Of a DNA stretch of 57,329 nucleotides, positions 29,208-36,619 are shown piece after piece. Origin of the DNA: Streptomyces sp. NRRL S-87 (GTDB lineage Bacteria > Actinomycetota > Actinomycetes > Streptomycetales > Streptomycetaceae); NCBI RefSeq assembly GCF_000719335.1, contig NZ_JOGB01000044.1, forward strand, positions 1 to 57,329, written 5' to 3'. The first letter of the stretch is position 1; the number at the start of each line of letters is the position of its first letter. The notes beneath the pieces were generated by a model that ran no database searches, had not been told where the DNA came from, and saw only the letters and a list, made by a program, of their open reading frames with translations. A program made the position numbers and the translations under genes.

Positions 29208-29831
29208 ATGACCAGCAGCATCCTCGCCGCCGCCCTCGCCGGTTTCGGCACCGGACTCTCCCTGATCGTGGCCATCGGGGCGCAGAACGCCTTCGTCCTG
29301 CGCCAGGGCGCCCGCCGGCACGCCGTCCTCGCCGTGGTCGCCATCTGCGCCGTCTCCGACGCGGTGCTGATCGCCCTCGGCGTGGCCGGGGTCGGCGCGG
29401 TGGTCACCGCCTGGCCGGCCGCGCTGACCGCGGTGGGCCTGGCGGGCGGCGCGTTCCTGCTCTGCTACGGCGTCCTGGCGGCCCGGCGGGTGCTGCGTCC
29501 GGACCCGGAGGCCGCGCTCACGGCCGGCGGGCCGGAGGCCGGGTCCGCCCGGCGGGCCGTCCTGACCTGCCTTGCGATGACCTGGCTCAACCCGCACGTC
29601 TACCTCGACACCGTCCTGCTGCTGGGCTCGCTCGCCTCCGACCGCGGCGACCTGCGCTGGGCCTTCGGCGCGGGCGCCGCGCTGGCCAGCCTGGGCTGGT
29701 TCTTCACCCTCGGCTTCGGCGCCCGCCTGCTGAGCGGAGTCCTGTCCCGCCCCAAGGCCTGGCGGGTCCTGGACGGGCTGGTCGCGGCGACGATGCTCAC
29801 GATGGGCGGAATGCTCGTGGCGGGTGCCTGA
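29208..29831 (+). CDS. lysE: LysE/ArgO-family basic amino acid exporter
   Basis: A 207-residue membrane exporter with six hydrophobic segments. The family start GFGTGLSLIVAIGAQNAFVLRQG (residues 11-33) is diagnostic of LysE/ArgO, and MTWLNPHVYLDTVLLLGS (about 125-142) is the second conserved block. It expels excess lysine or arginine, probably induced through the divergent LysR protein. ATG 29208 begins the motif at the expected distance; the ribosome site is weak (GGTCGACC). A small TCCCC/GGGGA hairpin follows the stop. Confidence 0.92.
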   Translation: MTSSILAAALAGFGTGLSLIVAIGAQNAFVLRQGARRHAVLAVVAICAVSDAVLIALGVAGVGAVVTAWPAALTAVGLAGGAFLLCYGVLAARRVLRPDPEAALTAGGPEAGSARRAVLTCLAMTWLNPHVYLDTVLLLGSLASDRGDLRWAFGAGAALASLGWFFTLGFGARLLSGVLSRPKAWRVLDGLVAATMLTMGGMLVAGA

Positions 29832-30028
29832 GTCGTCCCCTTCGGGGAGCCGAGGCACCCCGACGCACCCCGAGGCCCCATGAGGCACCCCGAGGCCCCC
29901 TGAGGTCAGGGGCGACTTCCGGCCAGAGCGGCGGACTGGCCGTATCTCGGCTGCCCGGCGCGCCTCCGGGGGCGCTTAATGGTCCCCGGCGGCGTCCGGC
30001 CGCCGGTGACGAGACGTCGGGGGGACGT

Positions 30029-30676
30029 ATGGACCTCACGGGAAACGCCGCACCGCCGCCCGAGCCCCCGCCCCCGCCCCGGACGCCCCCGCCCCCCGTC
30101 CCCCGGGTCCCTCCGACCCCGCACGTCCCCTCGGAACGGCAGCCGGCGCAGGCGTTCCGGGGCGGGGACGCGCTGGTCCTCCGGGTCAGCCGCCGGATGC
30201 TGTGGGTGGGCTCGGCCGCGTTCCCCCTGCACAACATCACGTGGGTGGACGCGTTCAAGCTCAAGCCGGACCGGAGGGCGGCGTTCGCGCGCTTCCTGGG
30301 GGTGCTCGCCGTCACCTTCGTGATCTACGCCGCGCTCACCTACGCGCAGGACGGCTCCTCGGGCGTGGGGCGGGCCGACGACGGCACGCTCGCCGTCGTC
30401 TTCGTGGTCCCGCTGGTGGTCTTCGTCGTCACGGTGGTGTTCGGGCGGTCGAGGAGGGTGCTTGCCGTCGAGACGGCCGGCGGCTCCATGGTGGTCGTGA
30501 CCCTTCCGAGCATGGAGGAGCTGCGGCGCATCGCCGGCCGCATCGTGGACGCGATCGACAACCCCGCAGCGGAGTTCACCGCGGTCGTGCAGCAGTTCCA
30601 CAGCAACAGCACCAACCACTACGGCCCCGTCGTCAACATGAACGGCGGGCGGGGGAACACGGGGTTCAAGCTGTGA
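30029..30676 (+). CDS. DUF6232 membrane protein with C-terminal G/N motif
   Basis: A 215-residue protein. A proline-rich cytoplasmic N-terminus (about 8-35) precedes a small beta-rich module (GGDALVLRVSRRMLWVGSAAF, PLHNITWVDAFKL), two transmembrane helices (about 92-108 and 126-144), a second short module (RRVLAVETAGGSMVVVTLPS) and a helix (MEELRRIAGRIVDAI). The last 20 residues end in HYGPVVNMNGGRGNTG. That motif is repeated at the N-terminus of the next gene, whose GTG overlaps this stop by 4 nt. Family membership is DUF6232, function unknown; the paired motif suggests the two proteins meet through it. ATG 30029 has GTCGGGGGG upstream. Confidence 0.8.
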   Translation: MDLTGNAAPPPEPPPPPRTPPPPVPRVPPTPHVPSERQPAQAFRGGDALVLRVSRRMLWVGSAAFPLHNITWVDAFKLKPDRRAAFARFLGVLAVTFVIYAALTYAQDGSSGVGRADDGTLAVVFVVPLVVFVVTVVFGRSRRVLAVETAGGSMVVVTLPSMEELRRIAGRIVDAIDNPAAEFTAVVQQFHSNSTNHYGPVVNMNGGRGNTGFKL

Positions 30677-30742
30677 GCGACGCGTCCCACTACTACGGCC
30701 CCGTGGTCAACATGCACGGCGGCCGCGAGAACATCGGCATCA
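30617..30742 (+). repeat. Motif duplicated across the DUF6232 gene and its partner
   Basis: H-Y-G-P-V-V-N-M-x-G-G-R-x-N-x-G is encoded at 30617-30664 (end of the DUF6232 gene) and again at 30688-30738 (start of the partner gene). At DNA level the two are clearly similar, so the motif probably arose by local duplication or is kept alike by homotypic binding. Confidence 0.75.
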
Positions 30743-31011
30743 ACTACGGCACGGCGGGCGGCGGTGGGGACGCCGAGCTCCGCGCCGTCGTCGAGGAACT
30801 GACCCGCCTCCTCGGCGAACTGCGCCGGCACCTCACGCCGGAGCAGGACCGCACGGTCGAGGAGGCCCTGCCCGAACTCGTCCCGGACCTCGCAGCGTTG
30901 CGGCAGCGCGGTCTGGTCCTGGCCTCCGTCGCCCAGATCGCCGCCGCCGTCGGCGAGGTCGGCCGGCCCGTCGCGGACGCCGTGGGCCGGCTGCTCGGGC
31001 TGCTCGCCTAG
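30673..31011 (+). CDS. Small helical partner protein with N-terminal G/N motif
   Basis: A 112-residue soluble protein. Residues 6-22 carry HYYGPVVNMHGGRENIG, matching the end of the upstream membrane protein, then a Gly linker (TAGGGGD) and an all-helical domain: AELRAVVEELTRLLGELRRH, PEQDRTVEEALPELVPDLAALR and a hydrophobic, amphipathic C-terminal helix (VAQIAAAVGEVGRPVADAV-GRLLGLLA). The layout of motif, linker and helical domain with a possibly membrane-active end is like bacterial amyloid-motif effectors, but I see no named domain. GTG 30673 overlaps the upstream stop (GTGA), so both are made together. Confidence 0.75.
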   Translation: MSDASHYYGPVVNMHGGRENIGINYGTAGGGGDAELRAVVEELTRLLGELRRHLTPEQDRTVEEALPELVPDLAALRQRGLVLASVAQIAAAVGEVGRPVADAVGRLLGLLA

Positions 31012-31111
31012 CTCCAGGAGGACTTCGGCGCCGCCGCTCCCCCCGGCCGTCCACGCCTTCGTCCGACAAATTCGCTACGTGGCCGCCGGAGCACCGTGAT
31101 ACACAGCCGAG

Positions 31112-31885
31112 GTGCCCAACATATTGGATTTTCCCGAGGTCCTGCGGCTGATCGAGGACCGCTCGGCCGCGTTCCGGGCCGCGCTCGCGGCCGCCCCCGA
31201 CCTTGACGTCCAGGTCCCGACCTGCCCGGACTGGACGCTGCGCGAACTGGCGCAGCACCTCGGCGACGGCCGCCGCCGCCAGGCCGCGATCGTCGCGGCG
31301 GGCCCGGGCGCCGAGCCCCCGGCGAAGACGGACCCGAAGGGCGCCCCGACCGCGCCCCGCGACCGCGAAGCCCTGGACGCCTGGCTCGCCGAGTCGACCG
31401 AGCTCATGCTCGACGCGATGCGCGAGGCCGGCCCGGACCGCGGCTGCTGGACCTGGTGGGGCCGCTCGCAGGCCCCGGAGACCAGCGGAGCCCTGGCCCG
31501 TCACCAGATCCAGGAGATCGCCGTCCACACCTACGACGTCCAGCTCACCCAGGGGGCCGCGCAGCCGCTGCCGACGGACGTCGCGGTCGAGGGCGTCGAC
31601 GAGTTCCTGACGACCGTCTCGGCGACGACCGTCCCCTGGCCGTTCAAGCCGGCGACCATCGACCTGCACGCGACCGAGGGCCGCTCCTGGCGCCTGACCC
31701 TCGACGCCGACGGCGTCCGCTGCGACGACCTCGCCGCCGACGCGGAGCCGGGCGACATGGCGATGCGAGGCGCAGCGAGCGAACTGGTCCTCTACTTCTA
31801 CGCGCGCATCCCGCTCGATGCCCTGGAGACCACCGGAGACACCGAGCCGATGGAGCAGCTCGCGGAGTGGGACCCGAACGCGTAA
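31112..31885 (+). CDS. Maleylpyruvate isomerase family mycothiol-dependent protein
   Basis: A 257-residue protein with the MDMPI/DinB-like four-helix N-terminal domain (VPTCPDWTLRELAQHLGDG, residues 31-50, where CPDWTxxxLxxHL is the hallmark) and a second metal-ligand helix (LARHQIQEIAVHTYDVQL, about 130-147). A C-terminal SCP2-like domain follows (IDLHATEGRSWRLTLDADGV). In actinobacteria such proteins are thought to use mycothiol as cofactor; the substrate is unknown. The start is GTG 31112, with only weak Shine-Dalgarno support. Confidence 0.8.
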   Translation: MPNILDFPEVLRLIEDRSAAFRAALAAAPDLDVQVPTCPDWTLRELAQHLGDGRRRQAAIVAAGPGAEPPAKTDPKGAPTAPRDREALDAWLAESTELMLDAMREAGPDRGCWTWWGRSQAPETSGALARHQIQEIAVHTYDVQLTQGAAQPLPTDVAVEGVDEFLTTVSATTVPWPFKPATIDLHATEGRSWRLTLDADGVRCDDLAADAEPGDMAMRGAASELVLYFYARIPLDALETTGDTEPMEQLAEWDPNA

Positions 31886-31909
31886 GAGCCCGGCCGAGGC
31901 ACCAGCTGG

Positions 31910-32668
31910 CTAGGGGGCGTCCGCGGGGCGGACCGCGACGGAGACGGTCGTGACGTACGGCTCGTCCAGGCCGCCGTCCGGGAAGTGCCGCAGCAGGTGC
32001 GCGCGCTCCGCCGCCAGGAACCCCGCCCCGCGGGCCTCGCCGAGCACGATGAACGCCGAGTGCGTGGCCAGCTTCGCCAGGTGGAAGTCGATCGGCACCC
32101 GGCGCGACCAGCGCAGCTCCCGGGTGCGCCAGGAGAGCCCGGCCGGCAGCGTGCGGTCGGAGATGTAGCAGCCGTCGCCGAACCGCGCCACGATCCGGGC
32201 CTGCTGCTCGGCCACCCACGGCACGGCCGGGTCCGGGTCGTTCCACCACAGTGCGAGGACGCCGCCGGGCCGCAGCACCCGCAGCGCCGAGGGCACGGCG
32301 CGCGCCGGGTCGGTCCAGTGCCAGGACTGGGCGTACGCGACCAGGTCCAGCGAGCCGTCCGCCAGCGGCAGCCGGTTGCCGTCGCCGCGCACCAGCGGGA
32401 CGTCCGGCAGCTCGCGGCGGAACTGCTCCGCCATCCCGGCCCCCGGCTCCACGCCGGTCACCCGCGCACCGCGGTCGCGCAGCGCCCGGGCGGCCAGCCC
32501 GGTGCCGGTGCCCACGTCGGCCACCCGGGCCCCTGCCAGCCGCAGCCCGCCGAACTCCTCCACGGCGTCGAAGACGCCCGCCGGGTACTCCGGCCGGTAC
32601 GCGGCGTACGCGCGCGCGGCCCGACCGAAGGCCAGGGCCCGTTCGGCGGCGGGGATGTCGTAGGTCAT
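31910..32668 (-). CDS. Class I SAM-dependent methyltransferase
   Basis: A 252-residue Methyltransf_11-type enzyme. Motif I is VADVGTGTGLAARAL (about 48-62), followed by VTGVEPGAGMAEQF (acidic ribose contact), GDGNRLPLADGSLDLVAYAQSWHW and LRVLRPGGVLALWW. The WHW after motif II and the overall length are usual for a widespread actinobacterial group of unknown substrate. ATG 32668. No operon partner; convergent with the preceding gene. Confidence 0.88.
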   Translation of the reverse strand: MTYDIPAAERALAFGRAARAYAAYRPEYPAGVFDAVEEFGGLRLAGARVADVGTGTGLAARALRDRGARVTGVEPGAGMAEQFRRELPDVPLVRGDGNRLPLADGSLDLVAYAQSWHWTDPARAVPSALRVLRPGGVLALWWNDPDPAVPWVAEQQARIVARFGDGCYISDRTLPAGLSWRTRELRWSRRVPIDFHLAKLATHSAFIVLGEARGAGFLAAERAHLLRHFPDGGLDEPYVTTVSVAVRPADAP

Positions 32669-32774
32669 GGTCCGACTATCGCGCGGGACGCCGCCCGGGA
32701 ACAGGGCGCGTCGCGGCGGCGGGGGGCCAGGCGGGGGGTCAGGGGCTCCTGGCGTACCGGGGACGCGGGGCGCG

Positions 32775-33794
32775 TCACCCGGCCGGCCGGTGCGCCGGAA
32801 CGGGGCGCGTCGTCCTCGGCCACCGCGCCACCACCGCCGCCCGCAGCGCCGTGCAGTACCCGCCGAGGGCCCGCAGGTCCGGTGCCCCGCCGGCCAGGTC
32901 GGCCACCACCCCCAGCCGGTGCGCCAGCCGCTGGCGGGCGCCGGCCGTGCCCCAGGTCCAGTCGCGGGCCGGCAGCCGCTCCAGGTGCTCGCCCCCGCCG
33001 GTCCGCCGGGCCCGCGGCACCAGCGCGTCCCCGCGGATCAGCCACCCGGCGCAGGCGTCCGTGAGGTCGCCCTCCACGGGCGCGATGCGCCGGTACGCCG
33101 CCTCGGCGCGCGCGACCAGGGCGGGCGCGGGGGCGGTCACGCACCAGCAGGTGGGGAAGCCGATGCGGAGGTAGGCCAGTTCGGTCGCGCCGCTGCCGAC
33201 GGCGGCCTGCTCGAAGTCCACGAAGCGGACGCCGCCGGGGGTGTTCAGGTCGTTGCCCGGGCACGGATCGCCGTGCAGCAGGGCGCTGCCGGGGGCCTCG
33301 GCGAGGCGCTCCACCAGGGCCGCGAGCTCCGCCCGCACGTCCGCGCCCGCCGGTACGCCCAGCCGGCCGCCGAGCGCGGCGAAGGCCTCGGCGTCCTGCG
33401 GGCCGGGCCCCCGCAGGCGGGGGAGCAGCGCCGGGTCGACGGGGCTGGCGTGCAGGCGGGCGAGGGACTCGGCGTACCCGACGATCCAGTCGGGGGCGGG
33501 ACTCCGGTGCTCCAGGTGCTCCAGGACGAGGACCCGCCGCTCGGGGTCGGTGGCGAGCAGCTCCGGGACGACACCGGACGCGGCGGCCGCGCGCAGGGCG
33601 GCGCCCTCGCGCCGGTAGCGGCCCTCGGGGTCGTCGTCCCCCACGGCCTGCTTGACGACGGCGGGCCGGCCGCCGTGCGCCACGAGCTCCACGCGCCAGA
33701 CGCGGGAGCGGGGGCTGCTGGCCAGCTTGCGGGCGCCGCGCACCGGGCCGAGCCGGTCGCGCAGGGCGTCTCCGTACGGCAGTGCCGGGCGCAT
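32775..33794 (-). CDS. Aminoglycoside phosphotransferase (APH)-family kinase
   Basis: A 339-residue protein-kinase-like phosphotransferase. The N-lobe has VWRVELVAHGGRPAVVKQA (ATP Lys) and VLVLEHLE (hinge). The catalytic loop is SALLHGDPCPGNDLN (HGDxxxxN) and the Mg motif is VRFVDFEQAAVG (DFE in place of DFG/DWE). Domain members phosphorylate small molecules; a resistance role should not be assumed. ATG 33794 is backed by GGAAGG 7 nt upstream. The longer frame to 33875 runs through the tRNA-like gene and is rejected. Confidence 0.8.
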   Translation of the reverse strand: MRPALPYGDALRDRLGPVRGARKLASSPRSRVWRVELVAHGGRPAVVKQAVGDDDPEGRYRREGAALRAAAASGVVPELLATDPERRVLVLEHLEHRSPAPDWIVGYAESLARLHASPVDPALLPRLRGPGPQDAEAFAALGGRLGVPAGADVRAELAALVERLAEAPGSALLHGDPCPGNDLNTPGGVRFVDFEQAAVGSGATELAYLRIGFPTCWCVTAPAPALVARAEAAYRRIAPVEGDLTDACAGWLIRGDALVPRARRTGGGEHLERLPARDWTWGTAGARQRLAHRLGVVADLAGGAPDLRALGGYCTALRAAVVARWPRTTRPVPAHRPAG

Positions 33795-33822
33795 GCGGCG
33801 GCCTTCCACGGATGGGTTCGGG

Positions 33823-33898
33823 GGCGGGGCGGCCGGATTCGAACCGGCGTCCTCCGAGATGCTGTCGCGGCGCACTACCTCTGTGCTACGACCCCGCC
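33823..33898 (-). tRNA. tRNA-like gene, irregular, isotype uncertain
   Basis: Read on the minus strand, a 76-nt cloverleaf is evident: acceptor GGCGGGG/CCCCGCC, D-arm GCAC-AGAGGTA-GTGC (with the GG), a 17-nt anticodon arm, a 5-nt variable loop and a perfect T-arm GCCGG-TTCGAAT-CCGGC. It is irregular: the acceptor helix is lengthened by two CG pairs with a bulged T (TCG on the 5' side, CG on the 3' side), the anticodon stem has one C-T mismatch, and the loop ACAGCAT has C where U33 should be (formal anticodon AGC, Ala). CCA is not encoded. It could be a tRNA pseudogene or an unusual functional RNA. Confidence 0.5.
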
Positions 33899-33996
33899 TT
33901 GACCGGGAGCCTATGCGGTGTCCCGCGGTGCGCCAAACCCTTTTCCGACGGCGGCGGTTCAGCCCTCGGGCCGGCGGCCGGCGGGCGTCCGCGGCT

Positions 33997-34085
33997 GCCC
34001 GACCGCCGGCGCCCGTCCGCGGCCGTCCGTCCGCGGCCGCCCGACCGCCGGCGCCCGTCCGCGGCCGCCCGACCGCCGGCGCCCG
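33997..34085. repeat. 28-bp tandem repeat after DinB gene
   Basis: Units starting GCCCGACCGCCGG occur at 33997-34024, 34039-34066 and 34067-34085 (partial), with a 14-bp half unit at 34025-34038. GC-rich, no coding frame of its own. A slippage-prone spacer between the tRNA-like gene and the DinB gene. Confidence 0.8.
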
Positions 34086-34104
34086 CGCGCCGCCGCGGCC
34101 GCCG

Positions 34105-34683
34105 TCACCGCGGCGGATCCTCGCCCACGAGGCCGTCGACGGCCTCGCGCAGCAGGTCGGCGTGGCCGACGTGCCGGGCGTACTCGTCGTGCAGGTCCAC
34201 CACGATCCGCCGCAGGTTCACCGGCGTGCCGTCCGCCCAGGCCGTGTACGCGGCCGGCCGGTCGAGGCCTCCGTCGGCCAGGGCCCTCACCATCGCGGCC
34301 CGGGAGCGCCCGGCCGCCCCGCGCCACAGCCCGTAGAGCTCCTCGGGGGTCTCGTCGGCCGCGCTGCGCCACACCCACTGCGGGTCCGAGACCGCCTCGG
34401 GCACGTCCAGCGGCGGCCCGGGCGCCTCGCCCGTGAAGTCGACGGCGTACCGCTCCTCGACGAGCGCCATGTGCTTGAGGAGACCGCCCAGGGTCAACGC
34501 CGAGGGCGGGTGCGGCCGGTTCAGCGCGGCCGCGTCCAGGCCGCCGCACTTCCAGGCGAACTGGGCACGGGACCGGTCGAGCGCGAACAGGAGCATCTCG
34601 ACCTCGCCGGCCGTCGACGACGGCTCGGCCGGGGGCATGGGGAAGAGGGAGGGGACGGGGACGGGGACGGTGTCGTCGGTCAT
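34105..34683 (-). CDS. DinB-family (DUF664) mycothiol transferase-like protein
   Basis: A 192-residue four-helix metalloprotein. The metal-site helices are LTLGGLLKHMALVEERYAVD (first His) and VVDLHDEYARHVGHADLLRE (second and third His), the pattern of DUF664 proteins related to bacillithiol/mycothiol S-transferases. The N-terminal ~25 residues are Pro-rich. ATG 34683. Divergent from a WYL regulator across a 25-bp palindrome, so it is the likely target of that regulator, perhaps in thiol-dependent detoxification. Confidence 0.85.
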   Translation of the reverse strand: MTDDTVPVPVPSLFPMPPAEPSSTAGEVEMLLFALDRSRAQFAWKCGGLDAAALNRPHPPSALTLGGLLKHMALVEERYAVDFTGEAPGPPLDVPEAVSDPQWVWRSAADETPEELYGLWRGAAGRSRAAMVRALADGGLDRPAAYTAWADGTPVNLRRIVVDLHDEYARHVGHADLLREAVDGLVGEDPPR

Positions 34684-34702
34684 GGGCGCCACGCTAGGCT
34701 CC

Positions 34703-34727
34703 GTTCCGGACGTTCCACGTCCGGAAC
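34703..34727. promoter_or_regulatory. 25-bp palindromic operator between DinB and WYL genes
   Basis: GTTCCGGACGT (34703-34713) and its exact reverse complement (34717-34727) flank TCC. The site lies in the 98-nt divergent promoter, 20 nt from the DinB start and 55 nt from the regulator start. The length and perfection point to a dimeric regulator, most simply the YafY-like protein. Confidence 0.65.
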
Positions 34728-34781
34728 ACGTCGGGAGCCGGGGGACCGGCCATAGCCGGACACGCCGGGAGGGGGCGCCGC

Positions 34782-35747
34782 ATGGACCGCGACACGAGCC
34801 CCACCGCACGGGCGCTGATGACGCTCGAACTCCTCCAGTCCGTCCCGGGCATCACCGCCGACCGGCTCGCCGGGAAGTTGGGCGTCTCGGAGCGGGCGGC
34901 CCGGCGGTACGTCGGCATCCTGCGGGAGGCCGGCATCCCGGTCGAGTCGTTCCGCGGGCCGTACGGCGGCTACCGCCTGGGCCGCGGGCTGCGGCTGCCG
35001 CCGCTGACCTTCAGCGCGACCGAGGCGCTCTGCCTGGTCATGGCGGTCCTCGACGGCCACCACGACGCGAACGACACCACCGGCCCCGTGGGCAGTGCGC
35101 TCGGCAAGATCGTGCGCGCGCTGCCGGAGCGGGTCGCCGCGCAGGCCGACGCCGTCCGCCGGACCGCCGCCCCGGCGCCCGACCGCGCCGCCGCCCGGCC
35201 CGACCCCGGCACGACGACCGAGCTGGTGGGCGCGTGCTCGGACCGCCGCCGGGTGCGCCTGGCCTACCGCTCCGGGGCCGGCCGCGAGCGGGACGTACGG
35301 GTCGACCCGTGGGCGGTCGTCGTACGGCACGGCCGCTGGTACCTGCTGTGCTGGTCGCACACCTCGGAAGGGCGCCGGGCCTACCGGGTCGACCGGATCG
35401 GGGCCGTCGAGGTGCTCGACGAGGACTTCGAGCCGCCGGCCGGACTCGACCCCGTCGCCGTGCTCGAAGAGCACCTCGCGGCCGGCTGGGAGTACGCCGC
35501 CGAGGTCGTGGTCGAGGCCCCGCTCGACGCGGTGGCCCCGTACGTGCCGCGGACCCTGGGCCGCCTGGAGCCGGTGGACGGCGCGACCTGCCGGCTGGTC
35601 GGCACCACGAGCAACCCCCGCTGGTACGCCGAGCAACTCGCCGCCCTGCCGGTGCCGTTCCGCATCCTGGACGGCGAGGAGGTGCGGCGCGCAGCGCACG
35701 TGCTCGGCCGTCGCCTGCTCGCCGCGGCCGGCGACGCACCCGTGTAG
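34782..35747 (+). CDS. YafY-type HTH-WYL transcriptional regulator
   Basis: A 321-residue regulator. The N-terminal HTH_11 winged helix (about 8-68) reads ALMTLELLQSVPGITADRLAG, then VSERAARRYVGILREAGIPVES with GPYGGYRLGRG as the wing. The WYL domain (about 145-225) contains RVRLAYRSGAGRERDVRVDP and GRWYLLCWSHTSEGRRAYRVDRI, which binds small ligands or nucleic acid ends. A WCX C-terminal domain follows. ATG 34782 has GGAGGGGGC upstream. Divergent from the DinB gene; probably autoregulated at the 25-bp palindrome. Confidence 0.9.
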   Translation: MDRDTSPTARALMTLELLQSVPGITADRLAGKLGVSERAARRYVGILREAGIPVESFRGPYGGYRLGRGLRLPPLTFSATEALCLVMAVLDGHHDANDTTGPVGSALGKIVRALPERVAAQADAVRRTAAPAPDRAAARPDPGTTTELVGACSDRRRVRLAYRSGAGRERDVRVDPWAVVVRHGRWYLLCWSHTSEGRRAYRVDRIGAVEVLDEDFEPPAGLDPVAVLEEHLAAGWEYAAEVVVEAPLDAVAPYVPRTLGRLEPVDGATCRLVGTTSNPRWYAEQLAALPVPFRILDGEEVRRAAHVLGRRLLAAAGDAPV

Positions 35748-35861
35748 CCCTGCCCCGGCGCCTCGTTGGACCCCGCCGCGCCCGGCACCCGCACGGGACT
35801 GTCCGCGGCACGGAACCGCAGGTCAGGGCAATTGTCAGTGGCCCCGGCTACGTTGGGGCGC

Positions 35862-36272
35862 ATGAGAGCTGAGGGAACCTTCGAGGTGGCGAGCTTCGTG
35901 CCCACCGACACCGCACCGGAACCCGCGATCGAGACGGCCGTGCCCGTGGGCGTCTCCCGTCTGGAGAAGCACTACCAGGGGGAGATCACCGGCCGCTCGG
36001 CCACGCTGTTCACGGCCGCCTACGACCAGGCAACCGGTACCGGCACGTACGTCGCCATGGAGTCCTTCGAGGGCGAAGTGGCCGGCCGCAAGGGGGCGTT
36101 CAACTACGCCCACTGCGCCACCACCCGCGACGGCGGCAGCCGCGAGGCGGAATTCTTCGTCATCGTGCCCGGCAGCGGTACGGGCGAGCTCGCCGGCATC
36201 ACCGGGACGGGCGGCCTGGCCGTCGACGACGATGGCACCCACCGGGTGTGGTTCGAGTACGGGCTGGGCTGA
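35862..36272 (+). CDS. DUF3224 family protein
   Basis: A 136-residue beta-barrel protein of unknown function, full length for the family. Conserved stretches are GVSRLEKHYQGEITGRSATLF, TYVAMESFEGEVAGRKGAFNYAH, and GSGTGELAGITGTGGLAVDDDGTH near the end. It is related in fold to allene-oxide-cyclase-like proteins. No signal peptide. ATG 35862 is preceded by TTGGGGCGC. Monocistronic; transcription likely stops at the hairpin at 36476-36512. Confidence 0.88.
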   Translation: MRAEGTFEVASFVPTDTAPEPAIETAVPVGVSRLEKHYQGEITGRSATLFTAAYDQATGTGTYVAMESFEGEVAGRKGAFNYAHCATTRDGGSREAEFFVIVPGSGTGELAGITGTGGLAVDDDGTHRVWFEYGLG

Positions 36273-36475
36273 CGGTCCGGTCCCGGGCCGGGGCGACCGC
36301 TCCGGCCACCCGGCACCGGTCCGCGGTGCGGGACGCCCGGCGGGCGCGGGGGGCTCGCCGGACGTCCCGTCCCGCGGACCGCTGCGGCCCGCCGTCGCGG
36401 ACCGCGCGTCGGCGAGGCGCCGCCCGGCGCGCGGGCCCCGGCCCGGACCACCGGTCCGGGGGCGGGTGCGGTACG

Positions 36476-36512
36476 GGGCAGGCCCCCGCCACGGGGGTGC
36501 GGGGGCCTGCCC
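36476..36512. terminator. 14-bp bidirectional terminator hairpin
   Basis: GGGCAGGCCCCCGC (36476-36489) pairs perfectly with 36499-36512 around a 9-nt loop, between the convergent DUF3224 and acyl-CoA dehydrogenase genes. Confidence 0.75.
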
Positions 36513-36521
36513 GGTGCCCGG

Positions 36522-36573
36522 GGCCGCCGCGTGGGGTGTGGGGGGAGGCGCCTGAGGCGGTGGGGCAGACAGG
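36522..36573. repeat. Dispersed repeat, half copy
   Basis: About 44 of 52 positions match 56427-56477 by eye, including GGCCGCC, TGTGGGGG and GAGGCGGT. The right inverted arm present in the other copy is missing here. Confidence 0.65.
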
Positions 36574-36619
36574 CCCGGAGACGGGCCCGGAGACGGGCCC
36601 GGAGACGGGCCCGGACCGC

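Larger units (their letters stand above)
36273..36619. other. Gene-free spacer with terminator and repeats
   Basis: This 347-nt region lies between convergent genes. It has a strong hairpin (36476-36512), a partial copy of a dispersed repeat (36522-36573), and four 12-bp GAGACGGGCCCG repeats at about 36566-36612. No coding frame. Confidence 0.7.

Noticed and set aside
32775..33794. Antibiotic resistance gene (aminoglycoside phosphotransferase)
   Set aside because: Only the broad kinase fold is supported; the APH superfamily has many non-resistance members and there is no resistance context.
33795..33875. N-terminal extension of the APH-family kinase to 33875
   Set aside because: It would run through the tRNA-like gene; ATG 33794 has its own ribosome site.
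33823..33898. Selenocysteine tRNA, because of the lengthened acceptor helix
   Set aside because: The D-stem is 4 bp, the variable loop is 5 nt and the anticodon is not UCA.
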